Below are positions 11,536-24,900 of a DNA stretch of 64,000 nucleotides, piece by piece. Under the pieces are notes generated by a model. The model saw nothing but the letters and a program-made list of their open reading frames with translations, made no database searches and was not told the DNA's origin. Source of the stretch: Balanoglossus misakiensis (Eukaryota; Hemichordata). Each line of letters starts with the position of its first letter. Position 1 is the first letter of the stretch. Where the stretch lies: assembly GCA_040954595.2 (NCBI GenBank), contig CM082596.2, positions 3,286,001 to 3,350,000 on the forward strand, in the 5' to 3' direction. The position numbers were made by a program, and so were the translations under genes.

Positions 11536-14500
11536 TTTGCAGTTTCACAGGTTTCACAGGTTTCTTGTTCGAGTATGAGGCTCATACGATGAGTTAATTT
11601 CTCTTCTAAATGTCCAATTGATTTCTTTTCTGACCACTGATGTCACAATTTAAGCTTTGGTAGTGATTGAATCTGACATAGAAAAAAGCATCTTGCCATC
11701 GTTGAATGAGGCACACTGATACAGTAACCCAGATCGAATAATTTCATTACAGTATTGCAGTTGCTTGGATGCATAGCTAATGGAATCTGCAGTTGTTTTG
11801 TAGATGATTCATGCGGTGCATGGCAATTGGTTTATATATGAATGTGTGTTTTGTGTCTGCGTCTGTGCCTGGCGGCAATTTCAGATGCCATATTTTTGCT
11901 TTTAATAAACACCCATCTTCATTTCTGAAACAAATTTAGTGCAGATTTGCGTAAATTTGAATGTTTTTTAAAAATATGTTACAGAAATCTTTAGTGGTTG
12001 TTAATTAAATGTACACGTATAAGCAATGTATTACCGGTAAATATTCTCCATTCATCACATCTGAATGCTAGACATACTTGTACCTAATTACACACGATGT
12101 GATGTTAATTCAGACTGAGCTCTGTCGTCACAGTTCCCTTGAAGTGTGTTGTTTTCAAAAACAGCCTACAACCACGGCAACACGCATTGTTTGTGTATAT
12201 CTCAATGTAATGACACGTGTCACTTTCGCATAGCTGTCATCGCGATCACCCGAGCGTGTGATTCGTGAAACTGACAAGTGTGAGTAATGAAATTGACTCA
12301 GCATAGTCATGGCAATGACATTTTGAACTTGGTCTGATCAGACTGATATCGCATGACTAAGAGTGTGTTTGCGTGAATGTATCACTGTGAAATATATCAA
12401 CAACATGAAACCTGCGGGGGAAATGAAGTATAAAGTATATGCAGATATTGCATCGTTGTACCCTCAGTCCTGTCTGTTTTTATCTCACTTGACAATTCTT
12501 AGAAATCTCGTATTGTCTAGCCGTGTTTCATCATCTCTCACTTCAGGCACTTATTCAATATTAATATCAAATTGATGAATAATGTATAAATATCATAACA
12601 GGATAATCATTAAATAAATTGCGGCATTTTAATGCCTTATTTATGAAGATCAAAGAATGCAATCTTATACATTTTGACATACTTCTGATGTGTGACTAAT
12701 ACACGCTGGGATCCAGTCATCAGTGAAATGTATCTGTGTGGATGTCACAATATAATTATGAGAGCCGTCAACATTAAAAATTAGTGTTATCTTCCAGTAT
12801 GTGTCACAGGATTGTATTCTCCTTGCGTGGTCCATGGCAAGATTCCAAATCCTGATTAATATTTTGTTTAAAAGGGGAAATTTGTAATATTGAGATCTGT
12901 CTCGTGTTTGATCAATAGTCTCCAATGCTTGACAACATCTCATTACCAAGACCTGTTTATTCAGTCTCTTAAAGATGTGCTGATTTATTGCCTTCCTTTC
13001 CCATTTCCGTTAGACGAAAATGTAATCGGAGATTTGTCGCCTCTAATATGCCAAGTTTTGAATATTTTATAAGATGAAAACAATATGTGTGATACTAGAA
13101 AGATTGCTTGATGAAATGAGCATTGCATAGTTGCCGGCAGACATAATGACGTCACAAGTGTCTTGCGTTGTGTGTGAACACTTTTTTGGGTTTGCAGACA
13201 AAGATTTTCGTATTATCATCAGCGAACAAATTACAAATCTTGAAGTTTATCGCAAAACATTGATCTGTCCAAAATGATCGCCTGGTGTTATAGCGCCACC
13301 TATGGTCAATATGTTCCCATCTTCACACTGTACAGAGTTCACTGAACATACTGTCAAGTTTCCGTGGTGATGACACATAACCTCATTGTCCTTGTCTAGT
13401 CATCATGTAGTCATCATTAGTATGTTTGCTGGTTGGATTTTCTAGTCAAAGAATATCATAAATTTCAGTTATTCATAAAATAATTTATTAGTGAGAGATA
13501 AATTCTGAAATCACTGACATGTTTCATCTATCAAAAGGACCGAGTGATATTAAACTGCTAAAATAACTCCCAACATTGTACTGGTATTGATAATTTGCGT
13601 GTCTGTCATACATGTATCTGTATGCATTCCCTGTCATATTTATATGAATATCATGGATGTATGTCGTAAATCAAGGAAAGACGCAAGCTATCACTTGCAT
13701 TGGTCATTCACTCATCCAATCAGATATTGATTAAAGAAAAAATGTTTGACTTAATTCTGGCTTCATTTGCTCATCTCTGTTTAAGGACAGTTGTACATAT
13801 TGATTCAATTGTTTATTTTCATGTACAAGGAGCCAATTAATAACATTCTCTGCACATTCTATATGTGATTAAATTCTTTCTCATTTCCTCCCATCATGCT
13901 GCTGGGCCTCATATATCCACTTCCTTGTGAAATAGATCTTGAATTACCTTGAACTAGACCTACAATTTCCTGAGAGAGCGACCTTCCACATCATAAAGTG
14001 CCATCAAAACATACTGGCCACCTGTCTGTGGTGAAGTGCTGTTCTTGCCAAACAGAGAAGCATCAGTAATTCCAAACTCATTAAGGCTAAAACTGCCCAG
14101 CCATTAGTGGTTCTAAATTATCCCAGTCAGCAATAAATATGCCAGAATTAACATTTTAATGAACATCAAGCTGGATTCGGCCTTCTGATCCAGACAAGAC
14201 AAGAATGTCTAATACCTAGTCGTTGAATTTTATTAGGGCTTATTGTAAATAATTAATCTGCTAATCTGACTTAGTGTATTGCTACCAATGTTAATAAGTC
14301 TGGAAAAATTGTTTCTTTGGATGGATCATTACTAATGGTTTGTTCTGTTTCACACCCTTTTTATTAACTGTACTCTTTATTATATTTTTTGTTTCATAAA
14401 TTTAACTGTACGTACATCACTCATCAGTATGATTGATCGCTGTGGTATATATTGTAATTATATTCTTGTACTGTAAGTGAATAGAATGGTGTGGTGGTTA

Positions 14501-14869
14501 TTAAAGTACCAGTATGTACAAGGAATTTGTAGTGTCTTCGACATCCATAATATTCAGACTGTGTTGTTAAACAGCAGACATGGTCCTGAGATGTACATGT
14601 ACATGTAGTATTAAAAATAAAAGAGATATTGTTAATCTTTCTGCATGCATATAGCATTAGTAAGAGTATTTTAAATAAACCAGGCACTTTGTTGCCTTTA
14701 AGTTGTAATTAACTCAAGCTATTGGTCTGAAAGTCTGTGGACTAATATGGAACTGTGGAAATCTGATGCTGGTCCGTTCATGGGAAATTTACTCTCACAA
14801 GTGAAACTAATATCTTGTGAGTTTCATAATGGGGGTATCTGTAGTGCATACCAATGGTGAGATCATTTT

Positions 14870-15183
14870 TCACTTCCTGCAGATTTGTTCAGGCCAAAAA
14901 TAATGATATTCATAGACCCCTACACAAGAAACAAAATAAAAGTAGCCAATCGAAGTGACTAGAACAACTGCAGATGAACTCTTCCCTGTCACCTCCACGT
15001 GTCGTTGATCGCGGTTGATCTTTGACCCCACGCGGTAACGCTTCACTGGCAAACTCTGTGTGACCCCCAAGGCTAATGACAAGATATCATCATCAACATG
15101 TAATGTGTACACCACTTTTGCGGAATTGTTGGCGCATTTCTCATTCCCCTCTTCTGTTTGAGTCACGAACGAATTTGAATCGT
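14870..15183 (-). CDS. Possible coding exon (orphan), terminal
   Basis: A 103-codon open frame ending in TGA, bounded on its 5' side by a candidate acceptor (ctgccag, 15190-15184). No ATG follows the last upstream stop, so this would be a 3' terminal exon. Purine-first codons are about two thirds and RNY codons about one third, above background. The product starts DDSNSFVTQTEEGNEKC, continues KVVYTLHVDDDILSLALG and LPVKRYRVGSKINRD, and ends in a hydrophobic, possibly membrane-spanning stretch (AVVLVTSIGYFYFVSC). I recognise no family. No partner exon was identified, so it may be an exon of a lineage-specific gene, a decayed fragment or a GC-richer non-coding element. Confidence 0.28.
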
Positions 15184-16656
15184 CTGGCAGATGTTTCAGA
15201 TGTCAGCCGGCAACTGTGGTGATATAACATCAGCAAACATGACAGAAGTCTTAAAATTGTTTTCCCAACATCACGAAAATATTTCAATGCTAGGCAACTG
15301 GTGAAACAATATCTTCTCATGATCAGAAGACTGAAAAGTGTTTTTGTCCAACAGCAATGAAAATATCATCACAAGATGATGTCGGAAATTAGCATCAAAT
15401 GAGTTTTCTGAATGTAATTTTTCCAGTGCCTATAAATAACTAGGCAATGGCCATTTTGGTATTTAATATCGCAGAAAAAGTTAACTGATATTCGAGATTT
15501 GTTAATTAAGTGTTGAAAATACACTTTTGATGATTAAGCAATCTTAAGACAATCTTAAAGTCTCAGCAGGTGGTAATTATAATCACTGACTGTGAGTGTA
15601 TGATTATCTTGTCTGGTGATCATCGTTCTTGAAGAAATGAGGGACGGCACAGTAAATGGTCATTCTGATATTTATTGCCTTCATTTGCGTGCGAATCCAG
15701 GAGGGAGAAAACTTTGTTGTGAATGTGAAATGAGTTAGTGCCTTCATTAGTTTGATGTGTTTGGATGCAGAGAATATCCCCTCCAAGGAGAGGCTGAACA
15801 AATCACTGCAGCTGTTTTGATTGAGGGGAATGGACTGGAGGAGATGCGTAAACATTCCCTTCTAGACATTATTGAATTTTCAAGGTTGGCATTGCAGACG
15901 TGCACGGTAACATGTGTGTCCTTCCTGTCAACTGTGACATTGACATCATCGATTTATGGGGCACACACCCTTGTGACATCATCAATTTTGATGCACGTGT
16001 GAATATGTTACCAGATAATCTTGAGTGCCAGTTTCTGCAAAATACAGTGTCCTCAGAATCTCCTCACTCCAAGGCATCATATACTGTGTTAACACAACAC
16101 AACACATGTACTGTACGTAATTTTCATATATAGGAAATCTAATTTCATCCACCATGTCAAAATAATCATATAAAGAGTGCATTCGCATTGCCTGCCATAC
16201 ACAGCGGCTATCAGTGAATCAAATCCATTCAGTGAGGTGGCATATATATTGACCTCCTGAACCCACCAATCACACTTGTGTGTGTGTCTTTCTCCCGGGC
16301 TTCTCTGACCCAATTCCCACAGACAGACAATTAGGCCAAACCATTCTGGAGGATGGGGAGGTCTTCTCACATTCAAAAGCCAATTTACTTATATCAGTTA
16401 TGATTTGAAGTGATAACTTAGAGCATTATAATACAGACGCCATGGCAACACATTGGCAACGTATCACATTTTGTGACCTTTTTGTTAAGTAGATGTTTGC
16501 TAACAAGGAGAATGGTCATATTATTCATTCCTGTCATTTTTCCCTTGAAATAATCACTGATCATAAATAATGGAATACTTGTAAATGCAAAAATCATAAA
16601 ATGACTTTGGACAGGTTTATGGATGGACCTGTTCTACAGTAGCTGCATTTTGCATG

Positions 16657-16669
16657 GTTGCCAAGCAAC
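16657..16669. promoter_or_regulatory. X-box-like (RFX) palindrome
   Basis: GTTGCCAAGCAAC, two RFX half-sites with a short spacer; extended by one base each side the arms are GGTTGC/GCAACC. It matches the RFX half-site consensus. Function is inferred only. Confidence 0.45.
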
Positions 16670-17890
16670 CAGTTAAAATACAGATGCCCACTTCGAAGCA
16701 ACAGAAAACTCAAAGGAGTTCATACCATTCAACTCTGGTAAAACAGACGCTCACATATCACGCTCGCTGTCTGTCGTGCATTTCTCAGCGCACTGTTTTT
16801 CTCATTACACCGTTTCGACTCCCACATCCCCAGTTTCGCGGTTGCTCGAAGCTAATGGCGTTTCCACTTCCCGCTATCTGATTGGCTTGATCCCAAGGAT
16901 TACACCTCGGAGGCAACACATGCAATCAATCACTGACTTCTATAGCATTATTCCAAAATTACAAATCCCAGCAACTTAGATTTCAGTCGTGTCTTTCATG
17001 TCATGTGAGAGATATAAATTTAGTGCAGCAAATTCTGACTGTGTTTGCGCATTCAGATTATGTGAAACTCTCAATGTATTTTGGAATAAAAATAATTAGC
17101 ACATGACAAATATGTTAATCGTTATAACTGGCAGGTTAAATATATCTTTACAGCTGAGAGAAAGAAACTGCATGACATTGAAAATGCTGATGGGCTAAAC
17201 ATCATGCAGACATGACTCAGCAACATAAAAAGATATTACCATTGCACAGAAGCATGGCTGGTAATATTTGTACTATGTGTTGTGACGGTTATGGTAATAT
17301 ATCAAATGAACGAGTTGGGGGTCGATCGGCAGTGCGAAAATGGCTGAACGAAGAGTGGCTTTAGGCAGGATATTCAAACTTCTCCATTGCATAGCTATAG
17401 TATACCTGAGAGAGTACGGTCGTACATTTGCGGAAAAAATAGAGCAATGACCTAAATAGGTGTCCGGGTTGTATGTGGCCTTAGAAACAGTGTCAGGTAG
17501 CGGTCAACTCAACACTGAGGGTCGATGACTGTGGCTGCAATAATTTGCATGTCATTCTAGTGTTTGTCAGACAATGTACAGTACAGTTAATGTAGCTCAA
17601 TTTCATGATTTTGATGGAAAGGAATTAGCTTGAAAGTTTTAAGCCATATTGTACTGCCTTTCAGCCCGATATCAACTGAATAATATTAATACATCTACTA
17701 TACATGTATGTTGAAGACAATTGCATTATGGGTGTAATTGACTCAATATAGAACCCTGCCATGATTGGATACTCGAGTTCTATAATACTCAATCATGACT
17801 AACATGTCTTCTGCACAAGATGTATGACTGTACTTTTATTCAGCAAATTGGCAAAAGTATGATTCATACCTACCATAGGTTGTGACATAG

Positions 17891-17904
17891 GTCACCATGG
17901 AAAC
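17891..17904. promoter_or_regulatory. X-box (RFX) match
   Basis: GTCACCATGGAAAC fits the 14-bp X-box consensus GTHNYYATRRNAAC at every position. It lies about 0.8 kb upstream of the candidate 5' exon at 18716. Confidence 0.4.
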
Positions 17905-18912
17905 TGTGTTGTTAAATTGCATTCTTCAGTGAGTTTTTGTCTGTCTCTTGAACCTTATACCTCCCTCCCTCGACTCAATCTGAAACTTCAAATTAACGTG
18001 TTTCCCACAAGAAACTGATGTCTGAGTGTTTGCACGTGAATCAGATTGTACTTTTCGAACAAGTGTGGACAAAGTGTCAAGGCAATTATTTTTTTTTTAA
18101 AACTTGCCTGTCCATTTTTAAAAGAGATTCTGCACGTTCTCCTCACAACTTGAAAGCGATGTATTCACACTTGACGTGTTGACATAAAAGCAGTGCTTAG
18201 ATGCCAACTGTGTGTCAGATGGAGTGACTGTGGCTTTAATATAAGCTTTGTTGATTGTGTGGGCTGTAAGCATTTCACAGGTTACCGACTGACAATGCAA
18301 CTATTGTGTCGTTGGTGTGTTGCAAGTCAACAGAAACAAACACACTTCCACCTGTGTGTTGTGTGAACTAGTGGACATTCAATATACTACTGTATTCCTC
18401 TCTGAATGGGGCAATTGACATTTCAACACGTACATGCTCTGCGTGTATATTCTGTCGCATGGAACTTTACGTTTACTACATTGGTTTGTGATACTATGAG
18501 AAATGATATTGAAAATAAAATAATTATAGTCTAATGGGTTAATCTACTTGCAATGGCTTGCTGGTGGAGTCAGTCTCAATGATAAAAAGAGTTCTAAGCA
18601 GTGTATGCACATTATGTCACTTTTATTAAATGTACATAAGTTTGAGATCTACTCTGAATTGAAAATATTGTCATTTTCCTGATTGAAAATCATTACTTTT
18701 TTTCTTAATATACAGGGAGTTGTCACCTGCATGTGCTGTTGGTTGCAGCTGACTGCCAGAGAGGAACTTCAGAAAATAATCAAGAGATGGGAAAAAAGTA
18801 CAGTCGCAATTTCTGCAGTTTGCACCTTGGAGCAAAACTGATCAGGTTTGAAGTGGATGGTCAGCTGATCGTTCTGTTAGATGCAGCTGTGATTTGATGG
18901 GAAGCGGTTACC

Positions 18913-21900
18913 ATGGAAATGCATTCGCAGGTATGGTTCAAATGCTCTGCATCTTCATACCTCTGTTTATTTGCAAGTTTAGTTTGAAATGGATATCTTA
19001 ATTTGTGTCATCTATTGTATCATTTCCCTATAAGTTCTCCTCATCTCAGTTCCACATCTGCCACTCAATTTACCAGCTGTCATAACTGAACTCATACAGT
19101 GTACATGGGCATAAAACACTATGGTTTTGCCACAAACATTAAATTTGAAAGCAAATCTGCCCTCGTATAAAAAATATGTATTGCATGCATATATAATACT
19201 ACAAATAGCATATCGCTTTACGTGGAACTGATGCCTGTCGAAAGCTTGTCATCGCAATTCAACATAATGATGCTATCATATGACATGATGTTATAGCCAC
19301 ATCATCTTTGCAGTATATCGATGTACAGTTGTGATATTGAGGAGACCACACAAACCTTAGCTACTATAGTCATTAAATGGAAATGGCCACTGCTGTCTGG
19401 GGGAGTTTCAATATTTTCTCAGTGACAGTATATTACTCATCGAGAGAGGCCGCTGTACTTTTAAGTGAAAACGAGAGGTCAGCGCACTTTATTAGTGGAG
19501 GTGCCAGCGTGACACACATCTGAAACTGTGTCTTGCTTTCATGAATTTTAATCAGAGGAGAAATTATGACACTTCCATATGGCTCAGTACGATTTCCCTA
19601 GGTGAAAGCAATGTCAATTTCCATGTTAATTACCAGTGGGGAATTTTGGGTGATATTGGCCAGAGAAATGATTATATGTTACGGCTAGGAGTGAATTTCC
19701 CCCAGAAATGGTGCAATCAACTCTTGTTAATAAGAAATCTATGATAAGATCTTGTGAACTACAATAGCGTCGAGCATCTGGCATTGATGTTTGTCAACTT
19801 CTGTTAAAATCGCCGAAATGCAGCATTTCTGTATTTGCAGCAATAGTGCATGCACTTCAGATGAAAACTTAATATTTGGACAATTTAATGGTCATACACC
19901 TCAAGTGTTACTATAGCTTCCCTCATTCCCAGCAGCGGTTGCTATAGCAACCAGTCTTCTACCTGTTCTGTCTCCTCCAGGCTTATGTAAACACTGTCTA
20001 TATTGTAAGACACAGTAAACCTTAGGACTGAAAAATAAACCATTTTCTGAAGCAGTGATATCTAGAAAGTCATCTTTACTTTTCAAGATACTCTACAATC
20101 ACTTTTGCACACACTGGTTCTCATAAATACTGAGAAAAATATGAAACGTCACAAATATAAATAGTAAATGTAGTTGGTATTTTACGCTATCGTTTTTGAA
20201 CCCTGCTTTTTGTCAGACACTGGGTTAATTGCCTCATTGGAAAATTGTCTCTGGCTCTGAGCCAATGTCGTATCCTGTCTGCTATATCCCACGTGCCTTC
20301 CTCATTGATGTTGCCCAGCGTGTGAAAAGTGCATGTACCAGTGAATATTCTTCCAAATCTTAAATTCATAAATTTATTAACACAGGTGTCGGATTCAGTT
20401 GGAATTATCAAACCAGCACAACAACAGTTTCAAGTGCATCATTATGCAATTGCCTTCATGCAGTCTAGTGTGATACTTCTTGCATAAGTCCTCCATATGT
20501 CCTGCTGGAGGCAATATGATTTTGCCAGGCGGCCTCTTATAAAAGAGCGCCACCAATGCATCCAGCGTATAGCTGGCTGCCTGTGGTGATACAGTGTGTA
20601 TCTGCAAGCAGCATGGGTCCAATTCACTCTGTGCTCAACTGTGGGGCAAGGTTGCTGATCGCGACATATTCTGCACGATTGGTCGATCGTAGTCCATCAT
20701 AACTTTGGCTTGTGGGTTTTAAGATTCTCGTTTTATTAAGTGCAACACTATATCCATGTTAAAACATGGGATCACGTTGCTGGTTGAGGAAATATGATGC
20801 AACTGAATGTTTCAGTACGTGAAAAAATGCTGAGTTTGCAATTATTCACCAGTGGTTTTATCTGCGGAAACAATTTTGATGAAGCTTAATTGCCTGAAAA
20901 TTAAGCATTGCATTGCCAATAAAATTCTACTGAACAATTTTATTTCAGGAACAGGAGATTAATTTTGAGGTTTGATAATTCTTGCATTTGATAAAGAAAT
21001 CTGCAGTGTACAGATCAAATATCGCATATACTGCAATGTTGTTGTCACTGCAGGTTACAGGATATTAGAATATTAGATATTAGTAAATTCTCATAATTGA
21101 ATCACTGAACATTTCTTGCAATGCAACGTGTCAGAAGTGAAATGTGTGTCATAGTCTGCAGTATGAATGTGACCTAGTTCACAGACATTGATGTACACGT
21201 TGAAGGAATTCGTACACGGTGACTTTGAAGATTTCAAGGCCACCACACAGTGTCGCCTAATCACACACATCTGCCTTTGTAATTGGCCTTGAAATTAGAC
21301 ACTTGCCCTCCCCAAAATTCCAATGTGTGTTGAATTTGCAGAGTTTGGGCGGAGGGGGTTTGTTTTATTTTTGTGGGCTACCCTGGTATGTGCCCGAGTG
21401 AACTTTGACCTTCTAGTCACATAAAACAAGGCCGTGTATACAAGATGGAAAATGTGCAGAATTCCCAGGAATTGTTTATTGGACGTAAAATGTTGTAAGG
21501 CCTCAGAGTATTTACTGTCACAACAGGTGTTTGGGATTTAGATGGCTGCCATTCTCTGTGATGAATTGCGATGCGACCTCGAGTTGACCTTGATGTGTTG
21601 GAGCTGCATCAGCTGTGAAGCATTAACAGTTGTCAGACTGAAATGAGATGTTTGTTTATACAGCTAAGGATCCTGAGAAAATAACTCTTCAAGAAATACT
21701 GAACAGAACTTGATAACCACCTTGCCTCCCCCTGTGTATGTGAAGTAGTCCAAGTCTTCCCCTGTTGAAATATTAATGAGATCAGCCACAGAGTTACAGG
21801 GCGATGTGACGAGAATAGTTTAAAAATATTATTTGATACAGTGAAAAAAATATATTAAAAGATTATTGTTATTATCACTCTGTGATGAAGGCAAACAGAC

Positions 21901-24900
21901 ATGCAAAAATTAGAAAATTTTACCTGGATTCAATTGGACCTACATTGTTTGAGTGCAACTTTTGCCAAAGTAAACGTAATTTGTAAATTACTGAGTATAT
22001 TTTACGAAGGTTAAAGAGGAACACCTGTATCTTGAAATCAAAGACGGTCAGTGGGAGTCTGCATGAACAGGTGAACAAATAGCCAAAATGAATGGGTAAC
22101 TTGAGAAGTCACTGTTCTAGAGTTTCTGTGTGCATGTTGTACTTTAGTTTGGACCTGCATTCATCTCAAATGGCAGCGATCAACGATTTACGGGAACCCT
22201 GGCTAAGGGCTGTACAAACACATGGTGGGCGTAAATAAACACTGAGCTCAAGGAACACCCAACATATTATAAATATGTTGTAGAGCCCACTGGTATGCAT
22301 TTTACAGGCAGTTTCTCAAGAGCGTGGATTGTTGCTAGTGTTAAGGTGAAAAAAATGGTCGACACAATTTCAAGATCTCTTGAATACTACAGTGAGTTGT
22401 CGACCTTTTACCCAGAATGCAACTACTGTATTATAATGTGATTTGACCCCTATCATGAAGTAAAGACAGAATTACATCTGATATCATGCGCTGCAGAAGT
22501 GCTATAAAAGTCTGCATGTGCAGATCGTGAGCTGAGCTGATAACGACTAAACAATATATCAGCATGAGGAGCAGCATCAATAATGCATCAAGGGAAACAA
22601 AAATAGCCAAAACGATGTCATCAAGTTAACCTTTTAAGAAGTTTTCCTACTCAGGAAATGAGATCTCTCCATTATCATTCAGTATACGTGTTAACAATTG
22701 GGTCACCAGACACATTCTCATTGTCTATTCGAATAGCTTGCGGAATTGATAAAAACTGACCTATATTCAGTTAAAGATAGCCATCCCATCGGGTAAAACA
22801 GTGTTTGAGTACCAGGAAATACAGAATAACCATTATCAGTTATGTACCTATTAAAGTTAGGTATTACAAAATGCAAGGAAAAAGCTTCAATGAGAGCTAA
22901 AATCATCTCAAATTTTAAATTCAAAATGGCCGCCATTCTCTGTATACCGGTAGTCATTTTTATGAAAACAAGATGGTGCATGAACACCATGTTTTCTTCT
23001 TTAATTTCAAAAAGAAACCTCACACTCTTTAATACAGCAAAGGTTTTTAAAGAACTGTAATTTGAAAAAAAATCTGTTCCAGAGGTTCATACTACCTTAA
23101 ACCTCAAGAAGAACTCAAATACTGAGGCACTGGAATGCTGGTGACCTAGATTGCAGATATTTAGGTCACACATTATCAGTTAAACAATTAAATTCCTTTC
23201 TGACAAGTCAAATAAATCATGAGCCAATAATTCATCCGGTTGGCTCCACTTGAGCAACCCCATTTGCACAACATCAAATTGTTGATAAGATAGAAGCAGA
23301 AATAGGTCCCTCATTGATTCATTCATTGTTTTATTTTCTCTCTCTATCACAAATATAGTAAACTGTTGGACCTTTCAACTGGATGATGATAAAGTACAAA
23401 TTGTTTTAGCTGTGGTTCACGATTTGTCTCGCCACAGGCCTTTGTTACGTGACATCCTACACACATTCCCTTGTGATAAAGGGATTAATTCTGCCCAACT
23501 AACCATCCAAACCCTTACACTTGTCTCTTATCTTACAGATACGTGCAATCTCTCTCACCACCTATGGACTGCGACAAGTGTTGAAATGTGGTCAGCATGA
23601 AATCAGTTTGACGTTAATTTATTTGGACAAGGAAATCAGTAAAAATAACTTGGCACTCAGTCTGTGCTTTATACAAGCTTGGTAAGAGATTGGAAACATT
23701 TTCTCCGTACTGAGTGATGTGGCTGTCAGATTTGTTTTCCTCTTCAAGGGATGAAACCCGTCAAAATTGACTTTTTCCCCTCAACATTAATAAAAACCTT
23801 ATCTTTAAAGTGAGCAAATTATGAGAATGGTTTTATCTCAACTCAGATCATTTTCCTGTTTAAATTTTTATGATTTCCGCCAATCACTAGACTGTGACTA
23901 TAATATTACATCACAGTAATCAGTTTCTGTGTTGAAAGAAAGAAGTCAGAATTCTCTCTCCCCACTTTGTGTACTCTTAAGCCCTTAATCCTAATCCTTT
24001 CTGCTTGTGAAAAAAACAACTTTCATGAGTTGAATTACATCAAGTCATATTGATGTTACTATAAAAAATACTTCATCTGTTTATCTCTGTTCCAGAGTCT
24101 TACACCTAGTACATCTGTCAGCCATCTGAAATCGATTCCTGTATGGTGATAATCAAGAAGATGCTGTCTTCATCATTTCTGCATCCAGAGGTGGGTGAGA
24201 CACTTTAGGTGAACTCTTGATCGATATAAAGTCAGAGCTGACCCACTTTGTCGATAATCCTCAAAGTGGTTGTTCTGAAAGTACAAGGCTTAGACACATG
24301 AGGGGATTTTGTGAACTAACTTTTCGGAAAGCAGGTTGTTTGAAAAGGGGAAAGCCCTTCAGGTTTTCCAGGTCTTTGATTCACATGCATTGCTTTGTAT
24401 CATCATCCAAGAACTTGCAGGAATTGCAACCAATTCCAAGAAAATCAAAAGTCTCTTTCTCCAGTAGACTTAGTGAGATCAGCAATGAGTTTCTAGTGTT
24501 GGTAAAAGATTTGATTCTCCGACATCCCAAAATAATTATGATTTCTTTCCCCCTCTTTAGCTATGTTGAAAGGAGAAGTATTTTGAAGTTACCTCGCATG
24601 TATACAATCAAGATCAGTTCTAGATTTGATACCCAAAGGTAAGTTAAAGTACTAGATACTGTTTTGGTTTTGATAATTTATTTATTCGATTTTGTGAAAA
24701 GCTTTGTCAAACTTACATTGTGTTTTGGAATCAATGGAAAAAAAGATGATGATGTATGGGCAGGTAGGTACATTTGTAACAATTTGCCCCGAGACAGATC
24801 AATAGGAGTGATTCATGTCAGCCCCATATTATATTGATTTTGAGAGTATACAATGTACAGTGTATATCACCTTGACTTTCCAGACCATTGAAATTATAGA

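Larger units (their letters stand above)
10296..18715. other. Intergenic sequence, no conserved gene recognised
   Basis: About 8.4 kb of AT-rich sequence without recognisable protein homology. It holds one copy of a small inverted-repeat element (11389-11535), a full CRE palindrome TGACGTCA (13147), X-box-like palindromes at 16657 and 17891, TACCGGTA octamers at 11249 and 12032, and an isolated minus-strand coding-like patch at 14870-15183 (separate entry). The remainder shows nothing I can assign. Confidence 0.6.

Noticed and set aside
24096-24140. A 45-base open segment after tctgttccag (SLTPSTSVSHLKSIP)
   Set aside because: Very short, breaks the phase chain between 23681 and 24561, and has a weak donor.
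24217-24642. A 141-codon plus-strand open frame
   Set aside because: Only its last 78 bases (24561-24638) have splice signals; the upstream part has no start context or codon bias and runs through the acceptor tract.
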